64,000 bases of DNA. Origin: CAVQCX01 sp963775335. Its GTDB lineage: Bacteria; Pseudomonadota; Gammaproteobacteria; Chromatiales; Chromatiaceae. Position numbers and translations under genes: made by a program. The notes under the pieces were generated by a model, which was given only the letters and a program-made list of their open reading frames with translations, did not search any database and had not been told where the DNA came from. Location: contig CAVZIJ010000003.1 in NCBI GenBank assembly GCA_963775335.1, positions 744,001-808,000 on the forward strand. The letters run 5' to 3'. How positions within the stretch are numbered: position 1 is the first letter of the stretch; each line of letters opens with the position of its first letter. Shown piece after piece: positions 8,556-18,473 of this stretch.

Positions 8556-9695
8556 TCAGAATCCCATACCTTCAAAGAATTTCTTCACTCCGTCCAGCCA
8601 GGACGAAGAATGCGGGTTGTGCTTCTTGCCGCCCTGGGCCAGGGTCTGCTCGAACTGGCGCAGCAGCTCCTCCTGCTCAGTCGTGAGATTGACCGGAGTC
8701 TCCACCAGCACCCGGCAGAGCAGGTCGCCGGCGGGACCGCCGCGCACCGGCGTGACGCCCTTGGCGCGCAGTCGGAACAGCTTGCCGGTTTGCGTCCCCG
8801 CGGGGATCTTCAGGACGACCTTGCCGTCCAGGGTGGGCACCTCCAGCTCGCCGCCCAGGGCCGCGGTCGTGAAGCCGATGGGCACCTCGCAGAACAGGTT
8901 GCTGTCCTCCCGGGTGAAGATGTCGTGGGGCTTGATCTGCACCTGGACATAGAGGTCGCCGGGGCGCCCGCCTTTGGCAGCGGCCTCTCCCTCCCCGGCG
9001 AGGCGGATACGGTCTCCCGTGTCCACCCCGGCGGGGATCTTCACCGAAAGGGTCTTCTGCTCTTGCACCCGGCCCTGCCCGCCGCAGGCGGAGCAGGGCT
9101 CATCGATCACGCTGCCCCGGCCGTGGCAGCGCGGACAGGTCTGCTGGACGGAGAAGAAGCCTTGCTGCATTCGCACCTGGCCCATCCCGCCGCAGGTCGG
9201 GCAGGTGCGGGGTTGGGTGCCGGGCTTGGCTCCGGTTCCCCCGCAGACCGTGCATTCGGCCAGGGTCGGCACCCTGATCTTCACGGTAGTGCCCGCGACG
9301 GCCTCCTCGAGGCTGATCTCGAGGTTGTACCTCAGGTCGGCGCCCCGGTTGCTGCGCGCGCCCCCGCCCCTTCCGCCACCGAAGATGTCGCCGAAGACGT
9401 CACCGAAGATGTCGCTGAACGAGCCTCCGCCGAAGCCGCCGAAGCCCGCCCCGCCGGCACCCATGGAGGGATCGACCCCGGCATGACCGAATTGGTCGTA
9501 CGCCGCCCGCTTCTGGGCGTCGCTCAGAACATCGTAGGCCTCCTTGGCCTCCTTGAACCTCTCCAGGGACTCCGGTGCATCCGGGTTGCGGTCCGGATGG
9601 TGCTTCATCGCCAGGCGCTTGAAGGCCTTCTTGATATCGGCCTCACTCGCGTTCTTGCTTAGTCCCAGGACCTCGTAATAGTCGCGTTTGGACAT
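8556..9695 (-). CDS. dnaJ: Chaperone protein DnaJ
   Basis: The Hsp40 co-chaperone that delivers clients to DnaK and stimulates its ATPase. Domains of the 379-residue protein: J domain (residues 1-70, HPD in MKHHPDRNPD), Gly/Phe-rich linker (~75-115), four CxxCxGxG zinc repeats (~140-210: CTVCGGTG, CPTCGGMG, CPRCHGRG, CSACGGQG) and the C-terminal substrate-binding barrels. Type I, full length. It lies ~130 bases after dnaK, separated by a hairpin-bearing, TTAGC-rich spacer. Confidence 0.98.
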   Translation of the reverse strand: MSKRDYYEVLGLSKNASEADIKKAFKRLAMKHHPDRNPDAPESLERFKEAKEAYDVLSDAQKRAAYDQFGHAGVDPSMGAGGAGFGGFGGGSFSDIFGDVFGDIFGGGRGGGARSNRGADLRYNLEISLEEAVAGTTVKIRVPTLAECTVCGGTGAKPGTQPRTCPTCGGMGQVRMQQGFFSVQQTCPRCHGRGSVIDEPCSACGGQGRVQEQKTLSVKIPAGVDTGDRIRLAGEGEAAAKGGRPGDLYVQVQIKPHDIFTREDSNLFCEVPIGFTTAALGGELEVPTLDGKVVLKIPAGTQTGKLFRLRAKGVTPVRGGPAGDLLCRVLVETPVNLTTEQEELLRQFEQTLAQGGKKHNPHSSSWLDGVKKFFEGMGF

Positions 9696-9696
9696 G

Positions 9697-9826
9697 GTGA
9701 TTAGCTGTTAGCCATTAGTAATTAGCTGTTAGCGAAAAACATGAGCTGCTCAGGCGTCAAAAAAACCTGAGCAGCGTCGGTTGCCGTCAGCTAACCGCTA
9801 ACCGCTAACGGCTAACGGCTAACAGC
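9697..9826. repeat. TTAGC-rich spacer with hairpin between dnaK and dnaJ
   Basis: Runs of TTAGCTGTTAGC-like sequence at 9699-9734 face runs of GCTAACCGCTAAC-like sequence at 9788-9824, so the whole spacer can fold. Inside is a perfect 10-bp stem, GCTGCTCAGG at 9745-9754 with CCTGAGCAGC at 9766-9775. It looks like a decayed relative of the ends of the 175-bp element. It could attenuate or process the dnaK-dnaJ transcript. Confidence 0.6.
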
Positions 9827-11761
<1,935 letters not shown>

Positions 11762-11813
11762 GGTTCCTTATCTCCGGTGAAATGGTCGTAAGCTGCAAAT
11801 GTCGTGTAGGGAT

Positions 11814-11843
11814 TCAGTGGGGCAAAACCCCTTGAGTTTCAAG
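11814..11843 (-). promoter_or_regulatory. Sigma-32-type heat-shock promoter of dnaK
   Basis: On the minus strand a perfect CTTGAAA (11837-11843) is followed after 14 bases by CCCCACTGA (11814-11822), close to the RpoH consensus CTTGAA-N(13-17)-CCCCAT. It lies about 53 bases before the dnaK start, in the grpE-dnaK gap. It would let dnaK-dnaJ respond to heat independently of the HrcA-controlled promoter upstream of hrcA. Confidence 0.8.
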
Positions 11844-11857
11844 CCTGTCAGGTCCGA

Positions 11858-12463
11858 TCAGGGGGCACTCGAGACGATCACCATCGCCGGGCGCACCAGA
11901 CGGCCGTTCAGCGTGTAGCCTTTCTGGACGACGGTCACCACCGTGCCCGCCGGCACGTCGCCGCGCGGCTGCATGGATATGGCCTGGTGGAGCTCCGGAT
12001 TGAACGGCTGCCCGTCGGGGGCGACCTCCTCGATGCCGAATTTCCCGAGCACGTCGGTCAGCAACTTCAGGGTCAGCTGCTTGCCCTCGCGCAGCTTGGC
12101 GACGTCGGCCGCATCTCCCTGGGCCGCGCTCAACCCCAGCTCCAGGCTGTCTCGCACCGGCAGGAGCTCCGCGACGAAGCGATCCAGAGCGAACTTGCGG
12201 GCACCCTCCAGCTCCCGCTCGTGACGCTTGCGCAGGTTGTCCAGCTCGGCGCGGGCCCGCAGGAGTTTTTCCAGATTGTCCTGGGCCTCGCGGCGGGCGA
12301 GATCGAGCTGCGCAGCCACCTCTTCGACGATCGACCGCTGAACGGGCTGGCGCTCCTGGCTCTCGTCGACCTGGCCCGGCGCTGCCTCCGGAGCCTCAGC
12401 GGGCGCCCCGGCGTCGGCCTGCGCTTCGGGTCCCGCCGGCCCCTGCTCATGCTCGTTCATCAT
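11858..12463 (-). CDS. grpE: Nucleotide exchange factor GrpE
   Basis: It releases ADP from DnaK. The 201-residue protein has an Ala/Glu-rich disordered N-terminus (~50 residues), a long coiled-coil helix (LARREAQDNLEKLLRARAELDNLRKRHERELEGARKFA..., ~60-110), and the C-terminal beta domain with FNPELHQAISM and VVQKGYTLNGRLVRPAMVIVS. A GGAGG ribosome site precedes two tandem ATGs; the first is used here. It is the second gene of hrcA-grpE-dnaK-dnaJ. Confidence 0.97.
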   Translation of the reverse strand: MMNEHEQGPAGPEAQADAGAPAEAPEAAPGQVDESQERQPVQRSIVEEVAAQLDLARREAQDNLEKLLRARAELDNLRKRHERELEGARKFALDRFVAELLPVRDSLELGLSAAQGDAADVAKLREGKQLTLKLLTDVLGKFGIEEVAPDGQPFNPELHQAISMQPRGDVPAGTVVTVVQKGYTLNGRLVRPAMVIVSSAP

Positions 12464-12553
12464 GCTGCTGCACCTCCGGATACAGACTGCTTTGGCAACA
12501 TCTGAGCCGCGGACCCACGGGCTGGGACCCGAAAGCGGCGCGCCGAAAACGGA

Positions 12554-12595
12554 CCGGGTCTCGGAGACCCGGCGGATACCCCCAGGTTGGGGGTG
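12554..12595. other. Two hairpins in the hrcA-grpE gap
   Basis: A 9-bp stem CCGGGTCTC/GAGACCCGG (12554-12572) and a smaller ACCCCCA/TGGGGGT hairpin (12579-12595) lie just after the hrcA stop on the minus strand. Neither has a T-run, so they look like mRNA processing or partial attenuation structures rather than a full terminator. Confidence 0.45.
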
Positions 12596-12596
12596 G

Positions 12597-13661
12597 TTAT
12601 GACTGTTTCAAGGCCGCGCCAACGAGGCGCGCAGTCAGGTCGACGATAGGGATGATCCGGTCGTAGGCCATGCGCGTCGGACCGATCACGCCGAGCACGC
12701 CCACCACCTCGTGATTCATCTCATAGGGGGCGGTCACCACACTGCAATAGTCGAGCTCGCGGTAGCCCGTCTCTTTGCCAATAAAGATCTGCAGGCCCTC
12801 CGCCTTCATGCACGCTTCGAGCAGGCGCAGGATGTCGTGCTTGCGGGCAAACGCGTCGAACAGCACCCGAAGCCGTCTCATATCGGCCAGATCGTTGAAA
12901 TCCATGAGGTTCGTCTGGCCGGAGATGATGCACTCGTCGGGACCGGCGTCATCCCCGAGGGCCTCGCTGCCCATCTCCACCGCCAAGGACATCAGCCGAT
13001 CCATGCGTCGGCGATCCTCGCGCATCTCGCGCACCAGCTCCTGACGCATCTCATGCAGGGTACGTCCGGCATAGGTCCGGTTGAGATAGTTCGCCGTCTG
13101 CTCCAGCTCCGAACGGGAGAACTCTCGGGGGGCATGGATGATCCGGTTGAGCACCTCGCCTCGGCTGGTGACCAGGATCGCGAGGGTGCGCACGCCCGAG
13201 AGCGGGAGAAACTCGATCTGCCGGAACGCTACCGCGTCGCGGCGCGAGAGCATAACGACCCCTGCCATATGGGTCAGCCCGGAGAGGACCTCGGAGACCG
13301 CCTCGACGAGCTTCCCCGCATCTTGGGCGGCGTCCACCTGCTCGCGCAGCCGCTCGATCTCCAGGGAGACCAAGGGCTTGACCGTGATCAGGGAGTCGAC
13401 GAAAAACCGGTAGCCCTCCTCGGTGGGGATACGCCCCGCGGAGGTGTGCGGCGCGGTGATCAGACCCAGGTCCTCCAGATCCGCCATTACGTTGCGTACC
13501 GTCGCCGGACTGAGGTCTAGCCCCGCATCCCGCGCCAGCGTCCGGGACCCGACCGGCTCGCCGTCCTGGATGTGGCGCTCGACCAGCACCTTCAGAAAGT
13601 GCCGGGCGCGCTCATCCAGCGTTGCTTTGGTCAACCCCTTGCTGCCAGCCACCTTTGCCAC
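12597..13661 (-). CDS. hrcA: Heat-inducible transcription repressor HrcA
   Basis: The CIRCE-binding repressor of chaperone genes. The 354-residue protein has an N-terminal winged helix (LDERARHFLKVLVERHIQDGEPVGSRTLARDAGLDLSPATVRNVMADLEDLG, ~residues 16-67), the HTSAGRIPTEEGYRFFVD segment after it, and a C-terminal GAF-like domain ending GVLGVIGPTRMAYDRIIPIVDLTA. The start codon is GTG at 13661; no ATG precedes the conserved region. A CIRCE operator lies 25 bases upstream, so it represses itself and the following genes. HrcA occurs in only part of the Gammaproteobacteria. Confidence 0.97.
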   Translation of the reverse strand: MAKVAGSKGLTKATLDERARHFLKVLVERHIQDGEPVGSRTLARDAGLDLSPATVRNVMADLEDLGLITAPHTSAGRIPTEEGYRFFVDSLITVKPLVSLEIERLREQVDAAQDAGKLVEAVSEVLSGLTHMAGVVMLSRRDAVAFRQIEFLPLSGVRTLAILVTSRGEVLNRIIHAPREFSRSELEQTANYLNRTYAGRTLHEMRQELVREMREDRRRMDRLMSLAVEMGSEALGDDAGPDECIISGQTNLMDFNDLADMRRLRVLFDAFARKHDILRLLEACMKAEGLQIFIGKETGYRELDYCSVVTAPYEMNHEVVGVLGVIGPTRMAYDRIIPIVDLTARLVGAALKQS

Positions 13662-13685
13662 GGTCTGGGTAATGGAGCCACTCGG

Positions 13686-13712
13686 CTGGCACTCTGCCTA
13701 TGCGAGTGCCAA
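13686..13712 (-). promoter_or_regulatory. CIRCE operator upstream of hrcA
   Basis: A 9-9-9 inverted repeat: CTGGCACTC (13686-13694), 9-base spacer, GAGTGCCAA (13704-13712). It matches the CIRCE consensus TTAGCACTC-N9-GAGTGCTAA at 14 of 18 arm positions, with the core GCACTC/GAGTGC intact. It sits between the promoter and the hrcA start, as expected for HrcA autorepression. Confidence 0.92.
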
Positions 13713-13718
13713 ACCCGC

Positions 13719-13748
13719 AACGTAACAACGCCCGTCGACCCCTGTCAA
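13719..13748 (-). promoter_or_regulatory. Candidate sigma-70 promoter of the hrcA operon
   Basis: A perfect -35 box TTGACA (13743-13748, minus strand) is followed at 17-18 bases by a weak TTACGT/TACGTT -10. The CIRCE operator follows at once, so HrcA binding would block it. Confidence 0.55.
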
Positions 13749-13852
13749 GGCAACCGATCTGCGGCTGGCACCCCTGCGGAGACCCGTGATAATTTCGCCG
13801 CAGAATGAGAGTGGCGGTGAGCCCCGTCACCGCTATGGAGCCGCTCCCGAGC

Positions 13853-14737
13853 ATGCCCGACATCTTCCCGACTATCGGCATCGCCGCCAAGCAGGGCAGC
13901 GATGCCGTGTGCGCCACACTGCTGCGGCTGGTCCGGTTCATCAAGACCCGGGGCCATCGCGTGATCATCGAGCGCGAATCCATGGCCCTGATGGCCGGGG
14001 AGGAGGCCGACAGCGCCACCCTCGAGGAGATCGCCCGCCGGGCAGACCTGGCGATCTCCGTGGGCGGGGACGGCACCCTGTTGCACGTGGCCCGAACCCT
14101 GGCACAGCACGGCGTACCCCTGGTCGGCATCAACCTGGGTCGACTGGGCTTTCTCGCCGACATCCCGTCGCACGAGATGATCGATGCCCTGGAGCAGATC
14201 CTGCAGGGACGGTACCTGGAGGACAGACGCTTCCTGGTCCGGGTCGAGATCGGCAAGAACGGGGACGTGCGCTGCGGCGCGACGGCCGTCAACGACGTCG
14301 TCGTCCACAAATGGAACCTGGCTCGGCTGATCGAGCTGGAGACCTGGATCGGCGGCAGGTTCTTCGACACCCAGCGCTCCGACGGGCTCATCATCTCCAC
14401 CCCGACCGGCTCCACCGCCTACGCGCTCTCGGGCGGCGGGCCCCTGCTGCTGCCCTCCCTCAACGCGCTGGTCCTGGTCCCGATCTGTCCGCACCGTCTC
14501 GGCAACCGGCCCACCGTGGTAGACGCGGACAGCAAGATCGAGATCCTGGTGTGCGGGCAGACCGAGCCCGAGCATGTCCGGGTCAGCTGCGATGGGCAGA
14601 CCCTGCTGAGCGTCGAGCGAGGCGAGCGTATCCGTATCCGTAAGGACAGACATCCCATCCGACTGATCCACCCGACACAGCACGACCACTTCGGCATTCT
14701 GCGTGCGAAGCTCGGCTGGGGCGACCCCCCGCTCTGA
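13853..14737 (+). CDS. nadK: NAD kinase
   Basis: It phosphorylates NAD+ to NADP+. The protein has the GGDGTLLHVAR motif with catalytic Asp (~residues 74-84), the NDVVVHKW segment and the STPTGSTAYALSGGGPLLLP loop diagnostic of NadK. From ATG 13853 (MPDIFPTIGIAAKQ) it has 294 residues, the normal length; an in-frame ATG at 13805 would add 16 unconserved residues and cannot be excluded. It is divergent from hrcA and followed 12 bases later by recN, as in other gammaproteobacteria. Confidence 0.95.
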   Translation: MPDIFPTIGIAAKQGSDAVCATLLRLVRFIKTRGHRVIIERESMALMAGEEADSATLEEIARRADLAISVGGDGTLLHVARTLAQHGVPLVGINLGRLGFLADIPSHEMIDALEQILQGRYLEDRRFLVRVEIGKNGDVRCGATAVNDVVVHKWNLARLIELETWIGGRFFDTQRSDGLIISTPTGSTAYALSGGGPLLLPSLNALVLVPICPHRLGNRPTVVDADSKIEILVCGQTEPEHVRVSCDGQTLLSVERGERIRIRKDRHPIRLIHPTQHDHFGILRAKLGWGDPPL

Positions 14738-14749
14738 GGCTCCGCGTCC

Positions 14750-16420
14750 ATGCTGATCCGCATCCACGTACGCAATCTCGCCATCGTCTCGGAGCTGCAT
14801 CTGGAGCTCGGGCCCGGGATGAGCGCCCTGACCGGCGAGACCGGCGCCGGAAAATCCATTCTCATCGATGCCCTCGGTCTGGCGCTGGGCGACCGTGGCG
14901 ACACGGCCATGATCCGCGCGGGGGAGGAGCGGGCCGAGATCACGGCCGTGTTCGAAATCTCGCGGGTGCCCGGGATCACGGCCTGGCTCGAGGCCCAGGC
15001 GGTCGATTGCGACGGCGAGCTGGTGGTACGCCGGATCATCTCCCGGGAGGGCCGCTCCCGTGCCTTCATCAACGGGACCCCCGTGCCGGTGCAGACCCTC
15101 CAGCAGGCAGGCGAGGTTCTGGCCGACATCCACGGCCAGCATGCTCACCAGTCTCTGCTTCGACGCGCCCAGCAACGCCAGCTGCTCGATGATCACGGGG
15201 CCCTCGGCGCCGACACGCGTCGCGTCGCCGAGACCTTCGAGGCCTGGAGCGCGGCCCGCGAGGAGCTCGAGCAGCTCAGCGCCCGGGCCGTCGATCGGGC
15301 CGACCGACTGGATCTTCTGCGCTTCCAGGAGCACGAGCTGGAGGCGCTCGGGCTCGCCGAGGGCGAGCTGGAGCGGCTGAACGAAGAGCACGCGCGCCTC
15401 GCCAATGCTGAGCGTCTGCTGGAAACCTGCGGTCGCCTCACCGCCCTGCTCTACGAAGACGAATCCTCCGTACAGTCCCAGCTCGGCCGAGCGGGACAAG
15501 AGCTCGAGGCCCTGAGCGCCCTCGACGCGGGCCTCTCCGAGCCGCACCAGCTCCTGGAGACCGCTCTGATTCAGGTGCAGGAAGCGAGCAACGCCCTGCG
15601 CGGCTATCTCGATACCGTGGACCTCGACCCCGATCGGCTGGCCGCCGTGGAGCAGCGCCTCGACAGCATCCACTCGCTGGCCCGCAAGTACCGTACGGCA
15701 CCGGACGCGCTCGCCCAGCTCCTCGAGCAGCTGCGCACCGAGCGCCAGCGGCTCGATAACGCCGAGGTCCATCTGGAGGCCCTCGGCCGCGAGGCCCGGC
15801 AGCGGAAGGAGGCGTTTGTCGAGGCCGCGGGACGGCTCTCGGCGTTGCGCCGCGAGGCGGCCCAGACGCTGTCGGCGACGGTGTCCGAGACCATGCAGCG
15901 GCTCGGCATGCCGGGGGGCTGCTTCAAGGTGGAGGTCGAGGCGATGCCCGCGGAGCAAGCCGGCGCGAGCGGCCTCGATCGGGTCGAGCTCCTGGTCAGC
16001 GCCAATCCCGGACAGCCCCTGCAGCCGCTGGCCAGGGTCGCCTCCGGGGGCGAGCTCTCACGCATCAGCCTCGCCATCCAGGTCGCCGCCGTGGGGGCCG
16101 GAGAGATCCCCACCTTGGTGTTCGACGAGGTCGATGTGGGCATAGGCGGCGCCGTAGCTGAGATCGTGGGTCAGCTGCTGCGCCGACTCGGGGAGCATCG
16201 TCAGGTCCTGTGCGTGACCCACCTCCCCCAAGTCGCCTCCCAGGGCCATCACCACTTGCGGGTGCGCAAGCACACCGACGGACAGACCACCGTCACCGAC
16301 ATCCAGGCCTTGGAGGGCGATTCCCGGGTCTGGGAGATCGCACGCATGCTCGGCGGGGTGGAGATCACCGAGAGTACCCTCGCCCACGCCCGGGAGATGA
16401 TCCGGCTCGCCACGCGCTGA
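14750..16420 (+). CDS. recN: DNA repair protein RecN
   Basis: An SMC-like ATPase acting early in double-strand break repair. The 556-residue protein starts LIRIHVRNLAIVSELHLELG, has Walker A GETGAGKSILIDAL (~residues 28-41), long coiled coils (~160-220 and ~280-370) flanking a short central region, the ABC signature ASGGELSRISLAI (~430) and Walker B TLVFDEVDVGIGG. Full length. It forms a nadK-recN unit. No clear SOS box is visible in the 12-base gap. Confidence 0.97.
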   Translation: MLIRIHVRNLAIVSELHLELGPGMSALTGETGAGKSILIDALGLALGDRGDTAMIRAGEERAEITAVFEISRVPGITAWLEAQAVDCDGELVVRRIISREGRSRAFINGTPVPVQTLQQAGEVLADIHGQHAHQSLLRRAQQRQLLDDHGALGADTRRVAETFEAWSAAREELEQLSARAVDRADRLDLLRFQEHELEALGLAEGELERLNEEHARLANAERLLETCGRLTALLYEDESSVQSQLGRAGQELEALSALDAGLSEPHQLLETALIQVQEASNALRGYLDTVDLDPDRLAAVEQRLDSIHSLARKYRTAPDALAQLLEQLRTERQRLDNAEVHLEALGREARQRKEAFVEAAGRLSALRREAAQTLSATVSETMQRLGMPGGCFKVEVEAMPAEQAGASGLDRVELLVSANPGQPLQPLARVASGGELSRISLAIQVAAVGAGEIPTLVFDEVDVGIGGAVAEIVGQLLRRLGEHRQVLCVTHLPQVASQGHHHLRVRKHTDGQTTVTDIQALEGDSRVWEIARMLGGVEITESTLAHAREMIRLATR

Positions 16421-16573
16421 GCCACCCGGCTGGCACGCGTGACGCCCTCGACAGCGGCGGCACGCTGCTTGGCTCACGCAAGCGCCAGGACGTAAAGGGA
16501 TCGTGCGATCCGACACAAAGGTCTGATGCTGCGTTTTCCCGTCTACTGTCTACCGGCTACTGTCTCCTTCCCC

Positions 16574-17005
16574 TCACGCCTTTCCCTTGAGGTTCGGGCA
16601 GTTCTGGCGCAGGCAGCGTCCGTAGATGATCAACGAGTGGTCGTCGATGGCGAATCCGAGCTTCTCCGCCACCGAGCGTTGACGCTCTTCGATCACGTCA
16701 TCGAAGAACTCTTCGACGTGACCGCAGCGGCCGCAAACGATGTGGTCGTGGTGCCCTCCCCGATTGAGCTCGAACACGGACTGGCCGCCCTCGAAGTGGT
16801 GTCGGCGTACCAGGCCTGCCGACTCGAACTGGGTGAGCACTCGGTAGACCGTCGCCAGACCGATCTCTTCGCGGTTGTCCAGCAGCAGCCGGTAGACATC
16901 CTCGGCGCTGAGGTGCCCCTCGGCATGTTGCTCGAGCACTTCGAGGATCTTCACCCTCGGCAGAGTCACCTTCAGCCCGGCCTTGCGGATCTCCTGGTTC
17001 TCCAT
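16574..17005 (-). CDS. fur: Ferric uptake regulator
   Basis: An iron-dependent transcriptional repressor. The 143-residue protein starts MENQEIRKAGLKVTLPRVKILEVLE (winged helix), with the metal sites HHFEGGQSVFEL, GGHHDHIVCGRCG and the C-terminal Cys pair (CLRQNCPN). I chose ATG 17005 because it gives the canonical Fur N-terminus and has a GAGG site; an upstream alternative adds five residues. It is divergent from bamE, a classical gammaproteobacterial arrangement. Confidence 0.97.
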   Translation of the reverse strand: MENQEIRKAGLKVTLPRVKILEVLEQHAEGHLSAEDVYRLLLDNREEIGLATVYRVLTQFESAGLVRRHHFEGGQSVFELNRGGHHDHIVCGRCGHVEEFFDDVIEERQRSVAEKLGFAIDDHSLIIYGRCLRQNCPNLKGKA

Positions 17006-17091
17006 TGGGGCCCTCGCCAAACCGTGTCAATCAATTGCCGGATACGTTATGATCGTCGCCCGACGATACCGGGTCGAGCGGGTTTCAACGA

Positions 17092-17706
17092 ATGCAAAAG
17101 CTTCTCATTTCCTCCGTATGCGGTGCAACCCTGGCGCTTAGCGCCTGCTCGACCGTCGACAGAATCGGAGCGGCCATTCCGGATGCCCTCGCCCGCACCC
17201 CACTGATGTACAGGGTCGATATACAGCAGGGCAACGTGGTTACCCAGGAGATGGTGAGCCAGCTGCACCCGGGTATGACCAAATCCCAAGTCCGGTTCCT
17301 GATGGGCACGCCGATGATCGTCGACCCCTTCCACCAGGAGCGCTGGGACTACGTCTATACGATGCGCAAAGGCAACGGCAAGAAGAGCCGCCAGCAGGTG
17401 TCGGTGTTCTTCGAGAACGAGAAGCTGGCCCGAATCACCGGCGACCTGAAGCCCGAGGCGGCCGACGAGGCGAAGACCCCGCCCAAGGAGCAGGTCGTCG
17501 AGGTGCCCGATTACAAGGGCAGCGACAAGGGCCTGATCACCCGAGCGCTGGAGAAGGTCGGCCTCGAGGGCGACGGCCATCCACTAGCACCGAAACCCAC
17601 GTCGGCACCGGAAGCCAAACCGGCAGCTGAATCAGCGCCAGCCACCGAAGCCACACCGGCACCGGAACCCAAGCCAGCGGCTGACTCCGCACCGGCATCT
17701 CGCTGA
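17092..17706 (+). CDS. bamE: Outer membrane protein assembly factor BamE
   Basis: A lipoprotein of the BAM complex that inserts outer-membrane beta-barrels. The signal peptide ends in the lipobox LALSAC (Cys ~residue 19). The SmpA/OmlA domain spans ~residues 35-115 with QGNVVTQEMVSQLHPGMTKSQVRFLMGTP and FHQERWDYVYTMR. The 204-residue protein is longer than E. coli BamE (113) because of a Pro/Ala/Glu-rich C-terminal tail with PAPEPKPAA-like repeats after residue ~165, probably a disordered periplasmic extension. Confidence 0.95.
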   Translation: MQKLLISSVCGATLALSACSTVDRIGAAIPDALARTPLMYRVDIQQGNVVTQEMVSQLHPGMTKSQVRFLMGTPMIVDPFHQERWDYVYTMRKGNGKKSRQQVSVFFENEKLARITGDLKPEAADEAKTPPKEQVVEVPDYKGSDKGLITRALEKVGLEGDGHPLAPKPTSAPEAKPAAESAPATEATPAPEPKPAADSAPASR

Positions 17707-17719
17707 CCTGCATTCCCGG

Positions 17720-18046
17720 TCACTCCGGCTGCTCTTCCTTCGCGGCGCCCTTGCGCATCGGCTTGCCTTCAGCGGCGCGGCGCTTACGCGCCTCCTTCGG
17801 ATCGGCGATCAGCGGGCGATAAATCTCCACCCGATCACCCACCGCGACCTCGGCTTCCAGGGTCGTCGCCTTGCCGAACACGCCGACCTTGCTCACGGCG
17901 AGGTCGATCTCCGGAAACTGCTCGAGGATGCCGGAGCGCCCGATGGCCTCTCGCACCGTCAGTCCCGGCACGCCTTCGACCTTCAGGATCATCTGGCGCT
18001 CCGGAAGCGCATAGGCAACCTCCACTTCCCACTTCTGCTCAGCCAC
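17720..18046 (-). CDS. ratB: RnfH/RatB family ubiquitin-like protein
   Basis: A small beta-grasp protein of 108 residues (UPF0125). The domain runs from KWEVEVAYALPERQ to VGDRVEIYRPLIADPKEARKRRA, the family signature, then a Lys/Glu-rich tail. The start is GTG at 18046, overlapping the ratA stop by 8 bases. It pairs with ratA, as is usual next to smpB. The molecular role is poorly defined. Confidence 0.93.
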   Translation of the reverse strand: MAEQKWEVEVAYALPERQMILKVEGVPGLTVREAIGRSGILEQFPEIDLAVSKVGVFGKATTLEAEVAVGDRVEIYRPLIADPKEARKRRAAEGKPMRKGAAKEEQPE

Positions 18047-18473
18047 CGAACAGCCCCTTGGCGCGTTTGACAAAGGCGTCGACCAGGGTGCTGGCGACAT
18101 GGTTGAAGACCGGCCCGAACGCTGCGCTGATCAGCCTGCCGGCGAACTCGAATTCCAGCGTCAGCTCCACCTTGCAGGCCTCCTCGCCTAGCGCGGTGAA
18201 CACCCAGTCGCCCTCGAGCTTGCGGAATGGCCCCTCCTCCAGGCTGATCTCTATGCGCTGGTTCTCCACCAAGCGGTTGCGGGTCGAGAATGCCTGATGT
18301 ATGCCGGCCCGGCGCACCTCGATGCGGCCCCGGAGCTCATCGTCCGTGCGGGACAACAGCTTCGACCCGGCGCACCAGGGCAAGAACTTGGGATACGACT
18401 CCACGTCGTTGACCAGCGCATACATCCGGGCGGCGGAGAACGGCACCAGGGCGCTCTTGCGGACCCTACCCAA
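18039..18473 (-). CDS. ratA: RatA family protein (START/SRPBCC fold, ubiquinone-binding COQ10-like)
   Basis: A 144-residue protein of the polyketide-cyclase/START superfamily. Conserved elements are SALVPFSAARMYALVNDVESYPKFLPWC and the C-terminal AFGPVFNHVASTLVDAFVKRA. E. coli RatA was described as an inhibitor of ribosome subunit association; the eukaryotic relative Coq10 binds ubiquinone. The start appears to be TTG at 18473, which restores the usual N-terminus and overlaps the stop of the upstream transporter by 8 bases, suggesting coupling. Confidence 0.92.
   Translation of the reverse strand: MGRVRKSALVPFSAARMYALVNDVESYPKFLPWCAGSKLLSRTDDELRGRIEVRRAGIHQAFSTRNRLVENQRIEISLEEGPFRKLEGDWVFTALGEEACKVELTLEFEFAGRLISAAFGPVFNHVASTLVDAFVKRAKGLFGG

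Noticed and set aside
7650..9662. 670-codon plus-strand frame across dapB and dnaJ
   Set aside because: Antisense shadow of two well-supported genes.
13745..15958. 737-codon minus-strand frame across nadK and recN
   Set aside because: Antisense shadow; nadK and recN carry all their motifs.
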